A stretch of DNA of 22,054 nt from an uncultured Collinsella sp. (GTDB lineage: Bacteria > Actinomycetota > Coriobacteriia > Coriobacteriales > Coriobacteriaceae): assembly GCA_900550965.1 (NCBI GenBank), contig URUC01000029.1, forward strand, positions 1-22,054, given 5' to 3'. The position numbers were made by a program, and so were the translations under genes. The notes beneath the pieces are model-generated. The model had not been told where the DNA came from. It ran no database searches and was given only the letters and a program-made list of their open reading frames with translations. Within the stretch, counting starts at the first letter, position 1; each line of letters begins with the position of its first letter. Shown piece by piece: positions 6,326 through 14,458 of the stretch.

Positions 6326-7630
6326 ATGCAGACGATCTACCAGAAGATGGAAACCACCGAACTCGATGCCGCCATCGAGGCGCTCAAAGCCGAGGTCGCC
6401 GAGGTCAAGGCCAAGGGCCTGGCGCTCGATATGGCCCGCGGCAAGCCGTCGCCCTCCCAGGTGGACATCTCTCGACCCATGCTCGATATCCTCAATGCCG
6501 ATGCCGATCTGCACGACGGCAACGTCGACTGCTCAAACTACGGCTGCTTTGAGGGCATTCCCTCGGCACGCAAGCTGGCGGGGGAGTTCCTGGGTTGCCC
6601 TGCCGAGCAGACGCTCGTGCTGGGCTCGTCGAGTTTGCTGATTGAGCACGACATCGCCGGTATGTTCTGGCGCTGTGGCTCGTGCGGCAGCGAGCCCTGG
6701 GACGCCTACGAGGCCGCGCACGACGGCAAGAAGGTCAAGTTCCTGTGCCCCGTTCCCGGCTACGATCGCCACTTTGGCATCACCGCCGATCTGGGTATCG
6801 AGAATGTCCCCGTTGCGATGACCGACAACGGCCCCGACATGGACGAGGTCGAGCGCCTGGTTGCTGCCGACGACTCCATCAAGGGTATCTGGTGCGTGCC
6901 CAAGTATTCCAACCCCACGGGCATCACCTTTAGCGAGGACACCGTGCGCCGCCTAGTCGAGATGCCCACGGCCGCGCCCGATTTCCGCATCTTCTGGGAC
7001 AACGCCTACTGCGTGCACGACCTGTACGACGAGACCGACGAGCTCGCAAACATCTTTGACCTCGCTCGCGCGGCGGGCACCGAGGATCGCGTGGTGGCCT
7101 TTGCCTCGACGTCCAAGATCACCTTCCCGGGCGCCGGCATCGGCTTTATCGGTGCGAGCCCCGCGGTTATCGCCGAGTTCTCCAAGCGCCTGAAGGCCGG
7201 CCTCATCAGCGCCGACAAGCTCAACCAGCTGCGTCACGTGCGCTTCCTTCCCACCATCGAGGCGGTTAAGGAGCACATGAAAAAGCATGCCGAGTTCCTG
7301 CGCCCGCGCTTTGAGGCCGTTGAGCGTAAACTCACCGAGGGCTTGGGTAACACGGGTTGCGCCACTTGGACTCATCCCCATGGCGGCTACTTTGTGAGTT
7401 TTGATGGCCCCGAGGGCTCGGCCCAGAAGGTCGCCGCGCTTTGCGCCGACTTGGGCGTCAAGCTCACACCGGCCGGTGCCACTTGGCCCTATGGCAAGGA
7501 CCCGCGCGACACCAACATCCGCATCGCGCCGAGCTATCCCACGGTCGAGGACCTGGAGGCCGCGCTCGATGTGCTGGTGCTGGCCGTTAAGCTTGTCGCT
7601 GCCGAGCTTGCGCGTGCCGAGCGCGCCTAA
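6326..7630 (+). CDS. Aspartate-type aminotransferase, class I/II fold (subgroup Ic)
   Basis: A PLP-dependent transaminase of 434 residues resembling the Asp_aminotransf (PF12897) subgroup, which transfers amino groups between aspartate or other amino acids and 2-oxo acids. The Schiff-base lysine is K264 in FASTSKITFPGAG. The cofactor-binding motifs KYSNPTG and FWDNAYCVHDL are in the usual order before it, and NIRIAPSYP near the C-terminus carries the Arg expected to bind the substrate carboxylate. The N-terminal ARGKPSPSQVD is typical of the subgroup. The ATG at 6326 has GAAAGG 8 nt upstream. It is followed after 51 bp by a STAS gene, which may share the transcript although TACTAT at 7645-7650 could be a separate -10. 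Substrate preference is not proven by sequence. Confidence 0.9.
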   Translation: MQTIYQKMETTELDAAIEALKAEVAEVKAKGLALDMARGKPSPSQVDISRPMLDILNADADLHDGNVDCSNYGCFEGIPSARKLAGEFLGCPAEQTLVLGSSSLLIEHDIAGMFWRCGSCGSEPWDAYEAAHDGKKVKFLCPVPGYDRHFGITADLGIENVPVAMTDNGPDMDEVERLVAADDSIKGIWCVPKYSNPTGITFSEDTVRRLVEMPTAAPDFRIFWDNAYCVHDLYDETDELANIFDLARAAGTEDRVVAFASTSKITFPGAGIGFIGASPAVIAEFSKRLKAGLISADKLNQLRHVRFLPTIEAVKEHMKKHAEFLRPRFEAVERKLTEGLGNTGCATWTHPHGGYFVSFDGPEGSAQKVAALCADLGVKLTPAGATWPYGKDPRDTNIRIAPSYPTVEDLEAALDVLVLAVKLVAAELARAERA

Positions 7631-7681
7631 CGCGCGGCTTCCCGTACTATCCGCACTTTCGATACGTAAAGGAGCGTATAC

Positions 7682-7996
7682 ATGGATTTGGGTATTTCCA
7701 CCAACCCCACGCCAGAGCTCTACACCATTAAGGTGACCGGTGAGATCGATATCTCTAACGCCGATAGCCTGCGCAATGCCATCGACCTGGCGCTCGAGCA
7801 GCCCACTGAGGCCGTTGAGCTCGATTTTGCCCAGGTGAGCTACATCGATTCGACGGGCATTGGCGTGCTTGTGGGCGCCGCACACCACGCAGCTGATCAT
7901 GGTAAGCGTTTTAGCTGCGTCAACGTGCAGCCCCCGGTGATGCGCGTGGTTCAGCTGTTGGGCGTCGACCAGGAGATTTCGATCACCGCTGCATAA
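7682..7996 (+). CDS. STAS-domain anti-sigma-factor antagonist
   Basis: A 104-residue stand-alone STAS domain like SpoIIAA or RsbV. It presents a phosphorylatable serine, S57 in YIDSTGIGVL, and in this family binds a cognate anti-sigma kinase to release a sigma factor when unphosphorylated. The opening TGEIDISNADSLRNAI is the classical first half of the fold. AAAGGAG lies 8 nt before the ATG. No kinase or sigma gene is adjacent, so the partners are elsewhere. It could instead serve another partner-switch or regulatory complex. Confidence 0.92.
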   Translation: MDLGISTNPTPELYTIKVTGEIDISNADSLRNAIDLALEQPTEAVELDFAQVSYIDSTGIGVLVGAAHHAADHGKRFSCVNVQPPVMRVVQLLGVDQEISITAA

Positions 7997-8040
7997 TCTT
8001 TGCCCCCAAAAGGGCGTGCCGTTTGGCATATGTTTGTGAT

Positions 8041-8068
8041 GCGCTCGGACGTTTTGGCGTCCGGGCGC
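8041..8068. promoter_or_regulatory. Inverted repeat abutting the tatA -10 box
   Basis: GCGCTCGGACG (8041-8051) and CGTCCGGGCGC (8058-8068) pair over 11 bp with one T-G wobble around TTTTGG. The right arm touches the -10 hexamer at 8069. Lacking a T-run, it looks more like an operator or a weak terminator for the STAS gene than a strong terminator. Confidence 0.55.
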
Positions 8069-8074
8069 TATACT
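8069..8074 (+). promoter_or_regulatory. -10 box for the tat-hyp operon
   Basis: TATACT, 76 bp before the tatA-like GTG start. The normal -35 position lies within the inverted repeat. Confidence 0.5.
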
Positions 8075-8149
8075 TGACCGAATGAATAGACGAGTTCCGG
8101 CCGAATGGCGCGGTGCGGGCTCGACTCACATCGAGCCTTGGAGGTATGT

Positions 8150-8722
8150 GTGTTTGGTATTGGAGAGGGTGAGCTCGCGATCATCGTGGTCTTCGGCTTT
8201 TTGCTGTTTGGCCCGGATAAGCTCCCGCAGATGGGCCGCACGATCGGCCGTGCCATCCGTCAGTTCCGCGAGACGCAGGAAAAGATGACGGCCGTTGTTC
8301 AGTCCGAGATTATCGATCCGGTGAGCGAGGTCGCGTCGGCCCCGGTCAAGCCCAAGAAGACTGCTGCGACCGACGACGATTCCGATGCGGACGAGGATGT
8401 CGCCGAGACGGCAGCGCCCGCCAAGAAGGAGACCTTTGCCGAGCGTCGCGCCCGTCTTGCTGCCGAGAAGGCCGCAAGCGAGGGTGCTGCTGAGGGCGAA
8501 GGCGCTGTTGATGAGGCCGAGGGTACAGAGCCTGCTGCTGCCGTCGAGCCCGAGCCTGCTGCAGAGCCCGAGCCCGAGCCGGCAGAGCCCACGACGGCTG
8601 ACCTCTACGCCCGTCGTCCCCGCAAGCGCAAGGCCGTCGTCGACCAGCTCGCTCGCGAGCTCGAGGTCGAGGACGATGCCGAGGCTGCTGCCGCCGACGC
8701 CCCGAAGGGAGGCGATGAGTAA
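8150..8722 (+). CDS. Twin-arginine translocase subunit, TatA/TatB family
   Basis: A single-span membrane component of the Tat system, which exports folded proteins. A GTG start at 8150 gives MFGIGEGELAIIVV, the exact family opening, with GGAGG 5 nt upstream; the longer ATG frame from 8105 would add residues not seen in the family. Residues 7-21 are the membrane segment, FGPDKLPQMG (20-29) the hinge, and the amphipathic helix runs to about residue 50. The rest, to residue 190, is a low-complexity Ala/Glu/Pro tail rich in PEPE-like repeats. FGPDKLPQ is more TatB-like, but the gene is the only TatA/B member here, so I leave the symbol open. The stop overlaps the tatC start by one base (TAATG), indicating translational coupling. 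Confidence 0.9.
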   Translation: MFGIGEGELAIIVVFGFLLFGPDKLPQMGRTIGRAIRQFRETQEKMTAVVQSEIIDPVSEVASAPVKPKKTAATDDDSDADEDVAETAAPAKKETFAERRARLAAEKAASEGAAEGEGAVDEAEGTEPAAAVEPEPAAEPEPEPAEPTTADLYARRPRKRKAVVDQLARELEVEDDAEAAAADAPKGGDE

Positions 8723-9513
8723 TGCCGATCGGACCTGCGCGCATGCCGCTCTTCGATCATCTGGGAGAGCTCCGTCGCCGCCTGACCATCGTGGTCGTTT
8801 CGGTGTTTGCCGCCGCCATCGTGCTGTACTTTGCCACGCCCGTGGTGCTCGATATTCTTGAGGACCCCATCCGCTCCTTTGTGCCGGACGGTAAGTTTTA
8901 CATCACCACCACGCTCGGCGGCTTTGGCCTGCGCTTCTCGCTTGCCATCAAGATGGCCGTGGTCATGTGCACGCCCATGATCATCTGGCAGATTCTGGCA
9001 TTTTTCCTGCCGGCACTGCGCCCCAACGAGCGCAAGTGGGTTGTGCCCACGGTGCTCGCCTCGACGGTGCTGTTCTTCCTGGGTGCCATCTTCTGCTACT
9101 TCATCATCATCCCGGCGGGCTTTGAGTGGCTCATCGGCGAGACCTCGGCTGTCGCTACGGCGTTGCCCGATCTGGAGAACTACGTCAACATGGAGCTGCT
9201 CTTTATGATCGGCTTTGGTGTGGCGTTTGAGCTGCCGCTCATCATCTTCTACCTGTCCGTTTTCCACATCGTGTCCTATGCGGCCTTCCGCAGCGCCTGG
9301 CGCTACGTGTACGTAGGCCTGCTCGTGGGTTCGGCTGTGATTACGCCCGACGGCTCGCCCGTTACGCTGGGTCTCATGTATGGCGCCCTGCTCTCGCTCT
9401 ACGAGATTTCGCTCGCCATCGCTCGCGTGGTCATTACCGCGCGCGAGGGCAAGGAGGGCCTGTTCGTGAGCCGTCTGGACCTGTTCTCGGACGACGAGGA
9501 CGACGAGGAGTAA
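8722..9513 (+). CDS. tatC: Twin-arginine translocase subunit TatC
   Basis: The core receptor of the Tat pathway, which recognises the twin-arginine signal and assembles with TatA/B. The 263-residue protein has six predicted membrane segments. Typical motifs are MPLFDHLGELRRRL at the N-terminus, the cytoplasmic loop FFLPALRPNERKW, and the region GFGVAFELPLIIFYL followed by the late loop GSAVITPDGSPVT, which matches the family's VxTPDP-like motif. The C-terminus is acidic (DDEDDEE). The ATG at 8722 overlaps the upstream stop; GGGAGG lies 9 nt before it. hypA starts 6 bp downstream, making one operon. Confidence 0.97.
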   Translation: MPIGPARMPLFDHLGELRRRLTIVVVSVFAAAIVLYFATPVVLDILEDPIRSFVPDGKFYITTTLGGFGLRFSLAIKMAVVMCTPMIIWQILAFFLPALRPNERKWVVPTVLASTVLFFLGAIFCYFIIIPAGFEWLIGETSAVATALPDLENYVNMELLFMIGFGVAFELPLIIFYLSVFHIVSYAAFRSAWRYVYVGLLVGSAVITPDGSPVTLGLMYGALLSLYEISLAIARVVITAREGKEGLFVSRLDLFSDDEDDEE

Positions 9514-9519
9514 ATCGGT

Positions 9520-9876
9520 ATGCACGAGGTTGGCATTGTCAACGGCATACTCGATACAGTGATTCGCGCGGCGCGTGGGGCGGGGGCCTCGCGCGCCGTT
9601 TTGGTAACGCTTCGTATCGGGGATATGACCGAGGTCGTGCGCGAGGCACTCGACTTTGCGTGGGAGACGTTTCGCGATGAGGACCCGCTCACGCGCGGCT
9701 GCGAGCTTGCCGTGGAGGAGGTCCATCCACAAAGCGAGTGCCTGGACTGCGGCGAGGTCTTTGAGCACGACCGTTTCCATTGTCGCTGCCCCCAGTGTGG
9801 CGGCGCCAACGTGCGCCTGCTGCACGGCCGCGAGCTCGATATCGCAAGTATCGAAATCGAAACCCCCGACGATTAG
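9520..9876 (+). CDS. hypA: [NiFe]-hydrogenase maturation protein HypA
   Basis: Nickel metallochaperone that delivers Ni to the hydrogenase large subunit with HypB. The 118-residue length is typical. The N-terminal MHE holds the nickel-binding His2. The zinc site is formed by two CxxC pairs, CLDCGEVF and CRCPQCG, in the last third. It starts 6 bp after tatC and precedes hypB by 55 bp. No hydrogenase structural genes lie in the window. HypA also serves urease in some bacteria, so the final client is not certain. Confidence 0.96.
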   Translation: MHEVGIVNGILDTVIRAARGAGASRAVLVTLRIGDMTEVVREALDFAWETFRDEDPLTRGCELAVEEVHPQSECLDCGEVFEHDRFHCRCPQCGGANVRLLHGRELDIASIEIETPDD

Positions 9877-9931
9877 CCCGCTAGCCATCTAATGATGGGG
9901 TATAAAGGGGCCAAAGTAAGGAGCGCTAAGT

Positions 9932-10615
9932 ATGGCCGAGAAAACGATTGATATCGCGTCGCCGATCCTGTCGCGCAACGAGCGCCTGGCAGATCAGCTG
10001 CGTCAGCGATTTAATGAGGCAGGCACCTACGTGATCAATGTGCTGTCGAGCCCCGGCTCGGGTAAGACCACCACGATTCTGGGCACCAACGAGCGCCTGC
10101 GTGACAAGGCCGGCCTACGCTGTGCCGTCATCGAGGGCGATATCGCCTCGGATGTCGACGCCATCACCATGAAGGAAGCCGGCATGCCCGCCATCCAGAT
10201 CAACACGGGCGGTCTGTGCCACCTCGAGGGCAACATGATCATGGAGGCTGTCGATGCCTTCGACCAGGCTGTGGGTCTGGAGAACATCGACGTCATCTTT
10301 ATCGAAAACGTGGGTAACCTGGTCTGCCCGGTCGACTTTGACCTGGGCGAGAACCTGTCCATCATGATTCTCTCGGTGCCCGAGGGCGACGACAAGCCCA
10401 TCAAGTATCCGGGCATCTTCCAGCACGCCGGCGCGCAGCTGCTCAACAAGGTCGACGTGGCCCCGGCTTTCGATTTTGACATGGATAGGTATACTAAGAC
10501 ACTCGATGACCTCAATCCGCAAGCGCCGCGGTTTGCCGTGAGCGCGCGCAAGGGCGAGGGCATGGATGCCTGGTGCGATTGGCTCATCGGGCAGATTGAG
10601 CAAGCAAGGGCGTAA
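9932..10615 (+). CDS. hypB: [NiFe]-hydrogenase nickel incorporation GTPase HypB
   Basis: SIMIBI-class GTPase that works with HypA to insert nickel. The 227-residue protein has the P-loop SSPGSGKTT (39-47), the metal-site Cys-His pair in GGLCHLEGN, the ENVGNLVCP segment that carries the third metal-site cysteine, and a late NKVD guanine-specificity motif. It lacks the N-terminal CxxCGC motif and the His-rich nickel-storage stretch of some homologues, so it is the minimal form. AAGGAG lies 9 nt before the ATG. It ends the tat-hyp run; the topoisomerase starts 54 bp later and could be read through, since no terminator is visible between them. Confidence 0.96.
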   Translation: MAEKTIDIASPILSRNERLADQLRQRFNEAGTYVINVLSSPGSGKTTTILGTNERLRDKAGLRCAVIEGDIASDVDAITMKEAGMPAIQINTGGLCHLEGNMIMEAVDAFDQAVGLENIDVIFIENVGNLVCPVDFDLGENLSIMILSVPEGDDKPIKYPGIFQHAGAQLLNKVDVAPAFDFDMDRYTKTLDDLNPQAPRFAVSARKGEGMDAWCDWLIGQIEQARA

Positions 10616-10669
10616 GTCGGCCGCCATACGGGCGGGCGTAGCCGCAGAGATACGAGATAGGAGCCTCTT

Positions 10670-13264
10670 TTGAAGCTCATCATCGCCGAGAAAAACGATG
10701 CCGCGCGTCAAATCGCCGAGCGGCTGTCCACGGGTAAGCCCAAAAAGGACAAGGTGTACAACACCGCCATCTACCGTTTTGAGTGGAAGGGCGAGGAGTG
10801 CGTGACGATCGGCCTTGCCGGTCACATCCTTGCGCCCGATTTTTGCGACAGCGTGCTGTTCGATAAAAAGCTGGGCTGGTATTCGGTCACGGAGGACGGT
10901 GAGATGCTGCCGGCCGATATGCCCGATGGCTTGGCCCGCCCGCCGTACGACACCAAGCGCAAGCCGTTTCTTGCCGACGGCATCTCCATCAAGGGCTGGA
11001 AGCTCGAGAGCCTGCCTTACCTCACCTGGGCGCCCGTCATTAAGCTGCCGGCCGAGAAGGAGCTCATCCGCTCGCTCAAGAACCTTGCCAAGAAGTCCGA
11101 CAGCGTCATTATCGCCACGGACTTCGACCGCGAGGGCGAACTGATCGGTTCGGACGCCCTCAACAAGGTGCGCGAGGTTGCGCCCGACTTGCCGGTCGCC
11201 CGCGCCCAGTATTCTTCGTTTACCAAGGCCGAGATTACGCAGGCCTTCGATAATCTTGTCTCGCTCGACCAGAATCTGGCCGACGCCGGCGAGAGCCGCC
11301 AGCACATCGACCTCATTTGGGGTGCGGTGCTCACGCGCTACCTGACGCTCGCCAAGTTTGGCGGCTTTGGCAACGTGCGCTCCGCCGGCCGCGTGCAGAC
11401 GCCGACGCTTGCCTTGGTGGTCGAGCGCGAGCGCGAGCGCATGGCGTTTGTGCCCGAGGACTATTGGCAGATTCGCGGCATGGGTGCCGCTCAGGGTGCT
11501 GCCGAGGATGACCGCTTTAAGATTGCGCACAAGACGGCACGTTTTACCGATAAAGATGCTGCCGAGACGGCGTACGGCCACGTCGACGGCGCTACGACGG
11601 CAACCGTCGCCGCGGTGACCAAGCGCTCGCGTAAGCAGCAGCCGCCCACGCCGTTTGCGACCACCTCGCTGCAGGCCGCCGCCGCTGCCGAGGGCATCTC
11701 GCCTGCGCGTACCATGCGCATCGCCGAGTCCCTCTACATGGCCGGTCTCATCAGCTACCCGCGTGTCGACAACACCGTGTATCCCGCGACGCTCGATCTG
11801 GGCGCCGTGGTGAGCGACCTGGCAAAGATCAACCCGGCGCTGGCGCCCGTGTGCAAAAAGGTGCTCGCCGGCCCCATGAAGCCCACGCGCGGCAAGGTCG
11901 AGACCACCGACCACCCGCCTATCTACCCCACGGGCGAGGGCGATCCGTCCACGCTCGACGGCGGCCAGCGCAAACTCTACGACCTCATCGCCCGCCGCTT
12001 CCTGGCGACGCTTATGGGTCCCGCGACCATCGAGAATACCAAGCTCGAGCTCGATGTGAACGGTGAGCCGTTCGTGGCTTCGGGCGACGTGCTCGTGACC
12101 CCGGGCTTCCGCGAGGCATATCCGTACGGTCTCAAGCGCGACGAGCAGATGCCGCCGCTTGAGCAGGGCGACACGGTCGACGTGTTCGACATTAAGCTCG
12201 AGGCCAAGCAGACCGAGCCGCCCGCGCGCTACAGCCAGGGCAAGCTCGTGCAGGAGATGGAAAAGCGCGGCCTGGGCACCAAGTCCACGCGCGCGAGTAT
12301 CATCGAGCGCCTGTATGCCGTGCGCTATCTCAAAAATGATCCCGTTGAGCCGAGCCAGCTGGGCATCGCCATCATCGACGCGCTGTCGCAGTTTGCCCCG
12401 CGCATCACGAGCCCCGATATGACCAGCGAGCTCGACGGCGACATGACCCGCGTGGAGCGCGGCGAGGACACCGAAGAGCATGTCGTGACGCACTCGCGCG
12501 CGCTGCTGGCCGGCGTGCTCGACGAGCTGCTCAAGCATACGCAGGAGCTGGGCGACGCCATCAGCGACGCCGTCACGGCCGATGCGCGCGTGGGCGCCTG
12601 CCCCAAGTGCGGCAAGGACCTGGTTATGAAGACGAGCGCCAAGACCCGCGGCAGCTTTATCGGCTGCATGGGTTGGCCCGACTGCGACGTGACCTATCCG
12701 GTGCCGAGCGGCGTCAAGGTGAGCCCGCTCGAGGGCGAGGCCGCCGTGTGCCCCGAGTGCGGCGCGCCGCGCATCAAGTGCCAGCCATTCCGCCAGAAGG
12801 CCTTCGAGATCTGCGTGAACCCCACGTGCCCCACCAACTACGAGCCCGATCTTAAGGTGGGCGAGTGCAAGGTGTGTGCCGAGGCCGGACGTCACGGCGA
12901 CCTGATCGCGCACAAGAGCGAGAAGAGCGGCAAGCGCTTTATCCGCTGCACCAACTACGATGACTGCGGCGTGAGCTATCCGCTGCCGGCGCGCGGCAAG
13001 CTCGAGGCGACGGGCGAGACCTGCCCCGAGTGCGGCGCCCCCATCGTGGTGGTCAACACGGCGCGCGGTCCGTGGCGTATCTGCGTCAACATGGACTGCC
13101 CGACCAAGGAGAAGAAGCCCGCCCGCGGTCGCAAGACCACAACCAAGGCGAGCACGGCAAAGAAGACGACGGCGGCCAAGAAGACCACGGCTAAGAAAGC
13201 CACTGCCGCCAAGAAGACGACCGCGAAGAAGTCGACTGCCAAGAAAGCAGCCTCCGACAAGTAA
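10670..13264 (+). CDS. topA: Type IA DNA topoisomerase, archaeal-like
   Basis: Relaxes negative supercoils by single-strand cleavage through a tyrosine. The 864-residue order is Toprim (1 to about 150), four-domain core (to about 640), zinc ribbons (about 643-810) and a Lys/Ala/Thr tail (about 814-864). The Toprim acidic motif reads VIIATDFDREGELIG (near residue 149) and the active-site motif GLISYPRVDNTVYP with Y363. Both, plus the opening MKLIIAEKNDAARQIAE, resemble archaeal topoisomerase I; E. coli has ATDLDREGEAIA and ITYMRTDS. The C-terminus has several CPxCG ribbons with GCMGWPDCDVTYP. The tail resembles the lysine repeats of actinobacterial TopA. The TTG start at 10670 has TAGGAG 6 nt upstream and begins directly at the conserved strand. 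A perfect terminator follows. Confidence 0.95.
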   Translation: MKLIIAEKNDAARQIAERLSTGKPKKDKVYNTAIYRFEWKGEECVTIGLAGHILAPDFCDSVLFDKKLGWYSVTEDGEMLPADMPDGLARPPYDTKRKPFLADGISIKGWKLESLPYLTWAPVIKLPAEKELIRSLKNLAKKSDSVIIATDFDREGELIGSDALNKVREVAPDLPVARAQYSSFTKAEITQAFDNLVSLDQNLADAGESRQHIDLIWGAVLTRYLTLAKFGGFGNVRSAGRVQTPTLALVVERERERMAFVPEDYWQIRGMGAAQGAAEDDRFKIAHKTARFTDKDAAETAYGHVDGATTATVAAVTKRSRKQQPPTPFATTSLQAAAAAEGISPARTMRIAESLYMAGLISYPRVDNTVYPATLDLGAVVSDLAKINPALAPVCKKVLAGPMKPTRGKVETTDHPPIYPTGEGDPSTLDGGQRKLYDLIARRFLATLMGPATIENTKLELDVNGEPFVASGDVLVTPGFREAYPYGLKRDEQMPPLEQGDTVDVFDIKLEAKQTEPPARYSQGKLVQEMEKRGLGTKSTRASIIERLYAVRYLKNDPVEPSQLGIAIIDALSQFAPRITSPDMTSELDGDMTRVERGEDTEEHVVTHSRALLAGVLDELLKHTQELGDAISDAVTADARVGACPKCGKDLVMKTSAKTRGSFIGCMGWPDCDVTYPVPSGVKVSPLEGEAAVCPECGAPRIKCQPFRQKAFEICVNPTCPTNYEPDLKVGECKVCAEAGRHGDLIAHKSEKSGKRFIRCTNYDDCGVSYPLPARGKLEATGETCPECGAPIVVVNTARGPWRICVNMDCPTKEKKPARGRKTTTKASTAKKTTAAKKTTAKKATAAKKTTAKKSTAKKAASDK

Positions 13265-13286
13265 CGGCGCGGTCGAAACATTGCCT

Positions 13287-13328
13287 AAAAAACGAGCGAG
13301 GACCCCACGATCCTCGCTCGTTTTTTTT
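13287..13328. terminator. Strong terminator after topA
   Basis: A perfect 16-bp stem runs from 13287-13302 to 13311-13326 around an 8-nt loop. It has six A at the start and eight T (13321-13328) at the end, so it can work in both directions. Confidence 0.95.
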
Positions 13329-13330
13329 GA

Positions 13331-13388
13331 CCGGCAGTTAGGGACGTTCCTTTTCTGCCGGCAGTTTAGGAACGTCTCTAACTGCCGG
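13331..13388. repeat. GGGAC-cored palindrome D (nested)
   Basis: Arms at 13331-13350 (containing GTTAGGGACGTTCC) and 13369-13388 (containing GGAACGTCTCTAAC) pair over 20 bp with one G-T wobble. The 18-nt centre holds its own perfect palindrome, CTGCCGGCAG (13355-13364), which repeats the CCGGCAG of the outer arm. The outer and inner stems can therefore compete. It lies between the topA terminator and the end of the minus-strand gene. Confidence 0.8.
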
Positions 13389-13406
13389 CTCGGGAACGAC
13401 AAAGCG

Positions 13407-14390
13407 CTAGTTCACCTCGACGGGTTTGGCGCCGGGATAGCGCTCCTCAAAGTCTAGGCGGTACTTATTGTCATTGGTACCCGCCACGTTGTCGCGCGAC
13501 AGCGGCGCCACGATCTCATTCTTGTGGTCCGCAGGCTTGGCGTATTTCAGGCTGATCTCCCAGGCATCACAGATTGCGTCAATGCGGTGATCCAGGTCGT
13601 CGTACAGGGCGATGATGTCCTTCCAGGAGCTGTAGTTCTTGGAGCTCGTCGGGACGTCCAGGTCCTCGACGATGTCGTAATACTGCTCGATGGTGTCCTC
13701 CGTGCGCTCGGCGACGTCGGCGAGATTTTGACGGGTGGTTCGATCCTCTTCCAGATAGTTGCCGTTGAAGTTCTGCGCGCAGCCACGGACCTGGCTGTCG
13801 AGATCTTCGAGCAGGTCGTAGTATTCGCTCAGGCGACGGTAGAGGTTCTGCTCGGAGAGCGTTGCTTCGCCGCCATCCTCGTCGTCATCGTCATCATCGT
13901 CGTACAGGCTGTTGGGATCGCCGAGAGGCTTTAGGTCATCGTCGTCGACGTCATGGTGCAGCTTAGCTACCGCGGCAGTCGTCTGCGTGGCGGCGTTGTC
14001 GAAAGGCTTGATCACAAAGAAAACGACCAGGGCGATGATGATCGCCACCAGCACAACAATAACGGCGATAAGCGGCCCGGTGCCGCTCTTTTTGGGAGCG
14101 GGGGTCTGTGGCGAAGCGGGCGCGTATGCGGGAGCCGGCTGCTGTTGGGGCGAGCCGCTCGCGACGGGTATGCGCTGCGTGGTCTCGACGGCCTCGGTCC
14201 TTGCGGCAGGGTCGGGGCTATAGGCGAGGGAGTCATCCGCCTTGGCTTGCGGCGTATCAAGGGAGCCGGTCTGCTCAAAAGCGGGCTGGCTATCGCTTGC
14301 GGCTGTTTGCTCAACGGGTGCACCGCATGAGGTGCAGAACTTGGCATCATCTGCAAGAAGCTTGCCGCACGAGGCGCAATACCGAGACAT
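13407..14390 (-). CDS. Zinc-ribbon single-span membrane protein, function unknown
   Basis: A 327-residue protein. Residues 1-25 are a zinc ribbon with C5, C8, C19 and C22 (CASCGK and CTSCGAP). A Pro/Gln/Ala/Thr-rich linker follows to about residue 103, then a strong membrane helix (about 105-128). The extracytoplasmic part starts with acidic stretches, including a run of seven Asp then Glu, and continues with an alpha-helical, Glu/Asp/Tyr-rich region (EYYDLLEDLD, EQYYDIVEDLD). The layout matches the common zinc-ribbon membrane proteins of Gram-positives that have an outside sensor or wall-facing domain. The ATG at 14390 is chosen for AAAGGAG just upstream and because the ribbon begins there. 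It is monocistronic, convergent with topA, and its promoter region overlaps palindrome E. Confidence 0.85.
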   Translation of the reverse strand: MSRYCASCGKLLADDAKFCTSCGAPVEQTAASDSQPAFEQTGSLDTPQAKADDSLAYSPDPAARTEAVETTQRIPVASGSPQQQPAPAYAPASPQTPAPKKSGTGPLIAVIVVLVAIIIALVVFFVIKPFDNAATQTTAAVAKLHHDVDDDDLKPLGDPNSLYDDDDDDDEDGGEATLSEQNLYRRLSEYYDLLEDLDSQVRGCAQNFNGNYLEEDRTTRQNLADVAERTEDTIEQYYDIVEDLDVPTSSKNYSSWKDIIALYDDLDHRIDAICDAWEISLKYAKPADHKNEIVAPLSRDNVAGTNDNKYRLDFEERYPGAKPVEVN

Positions 14391-14458
14391 TGCCACTCCT
14401 TTCGCCACATTTCAATGCAATACGACGATTATACCCAGCATCCAAAATTCCCCATCAT

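Noticed and set aside
8605..9888. A 427-codon minus-strand open frame opposite tatC and hypA
   Set aside because: It crosses several real gene boundaries, has no ribosome site and no recognisable domain.
13110..13261. Short tandem DNA repeat of AAGAAGAC-like units
   Set aside because: It is the codon-level consequence of the Lys/Ala/Thr tail of the topoisomerase and not a separate repeat or CRISPR array.
10115..13402. A 1095-codon open frame on the minus strand opposite hypB and topA
   Set aside because: It is a mirror of GC-rich coding DNA. Its translation is low-complexity Ala/Arg/Gly/His/Leu text with no domain, and the plus strand has two clear genes.
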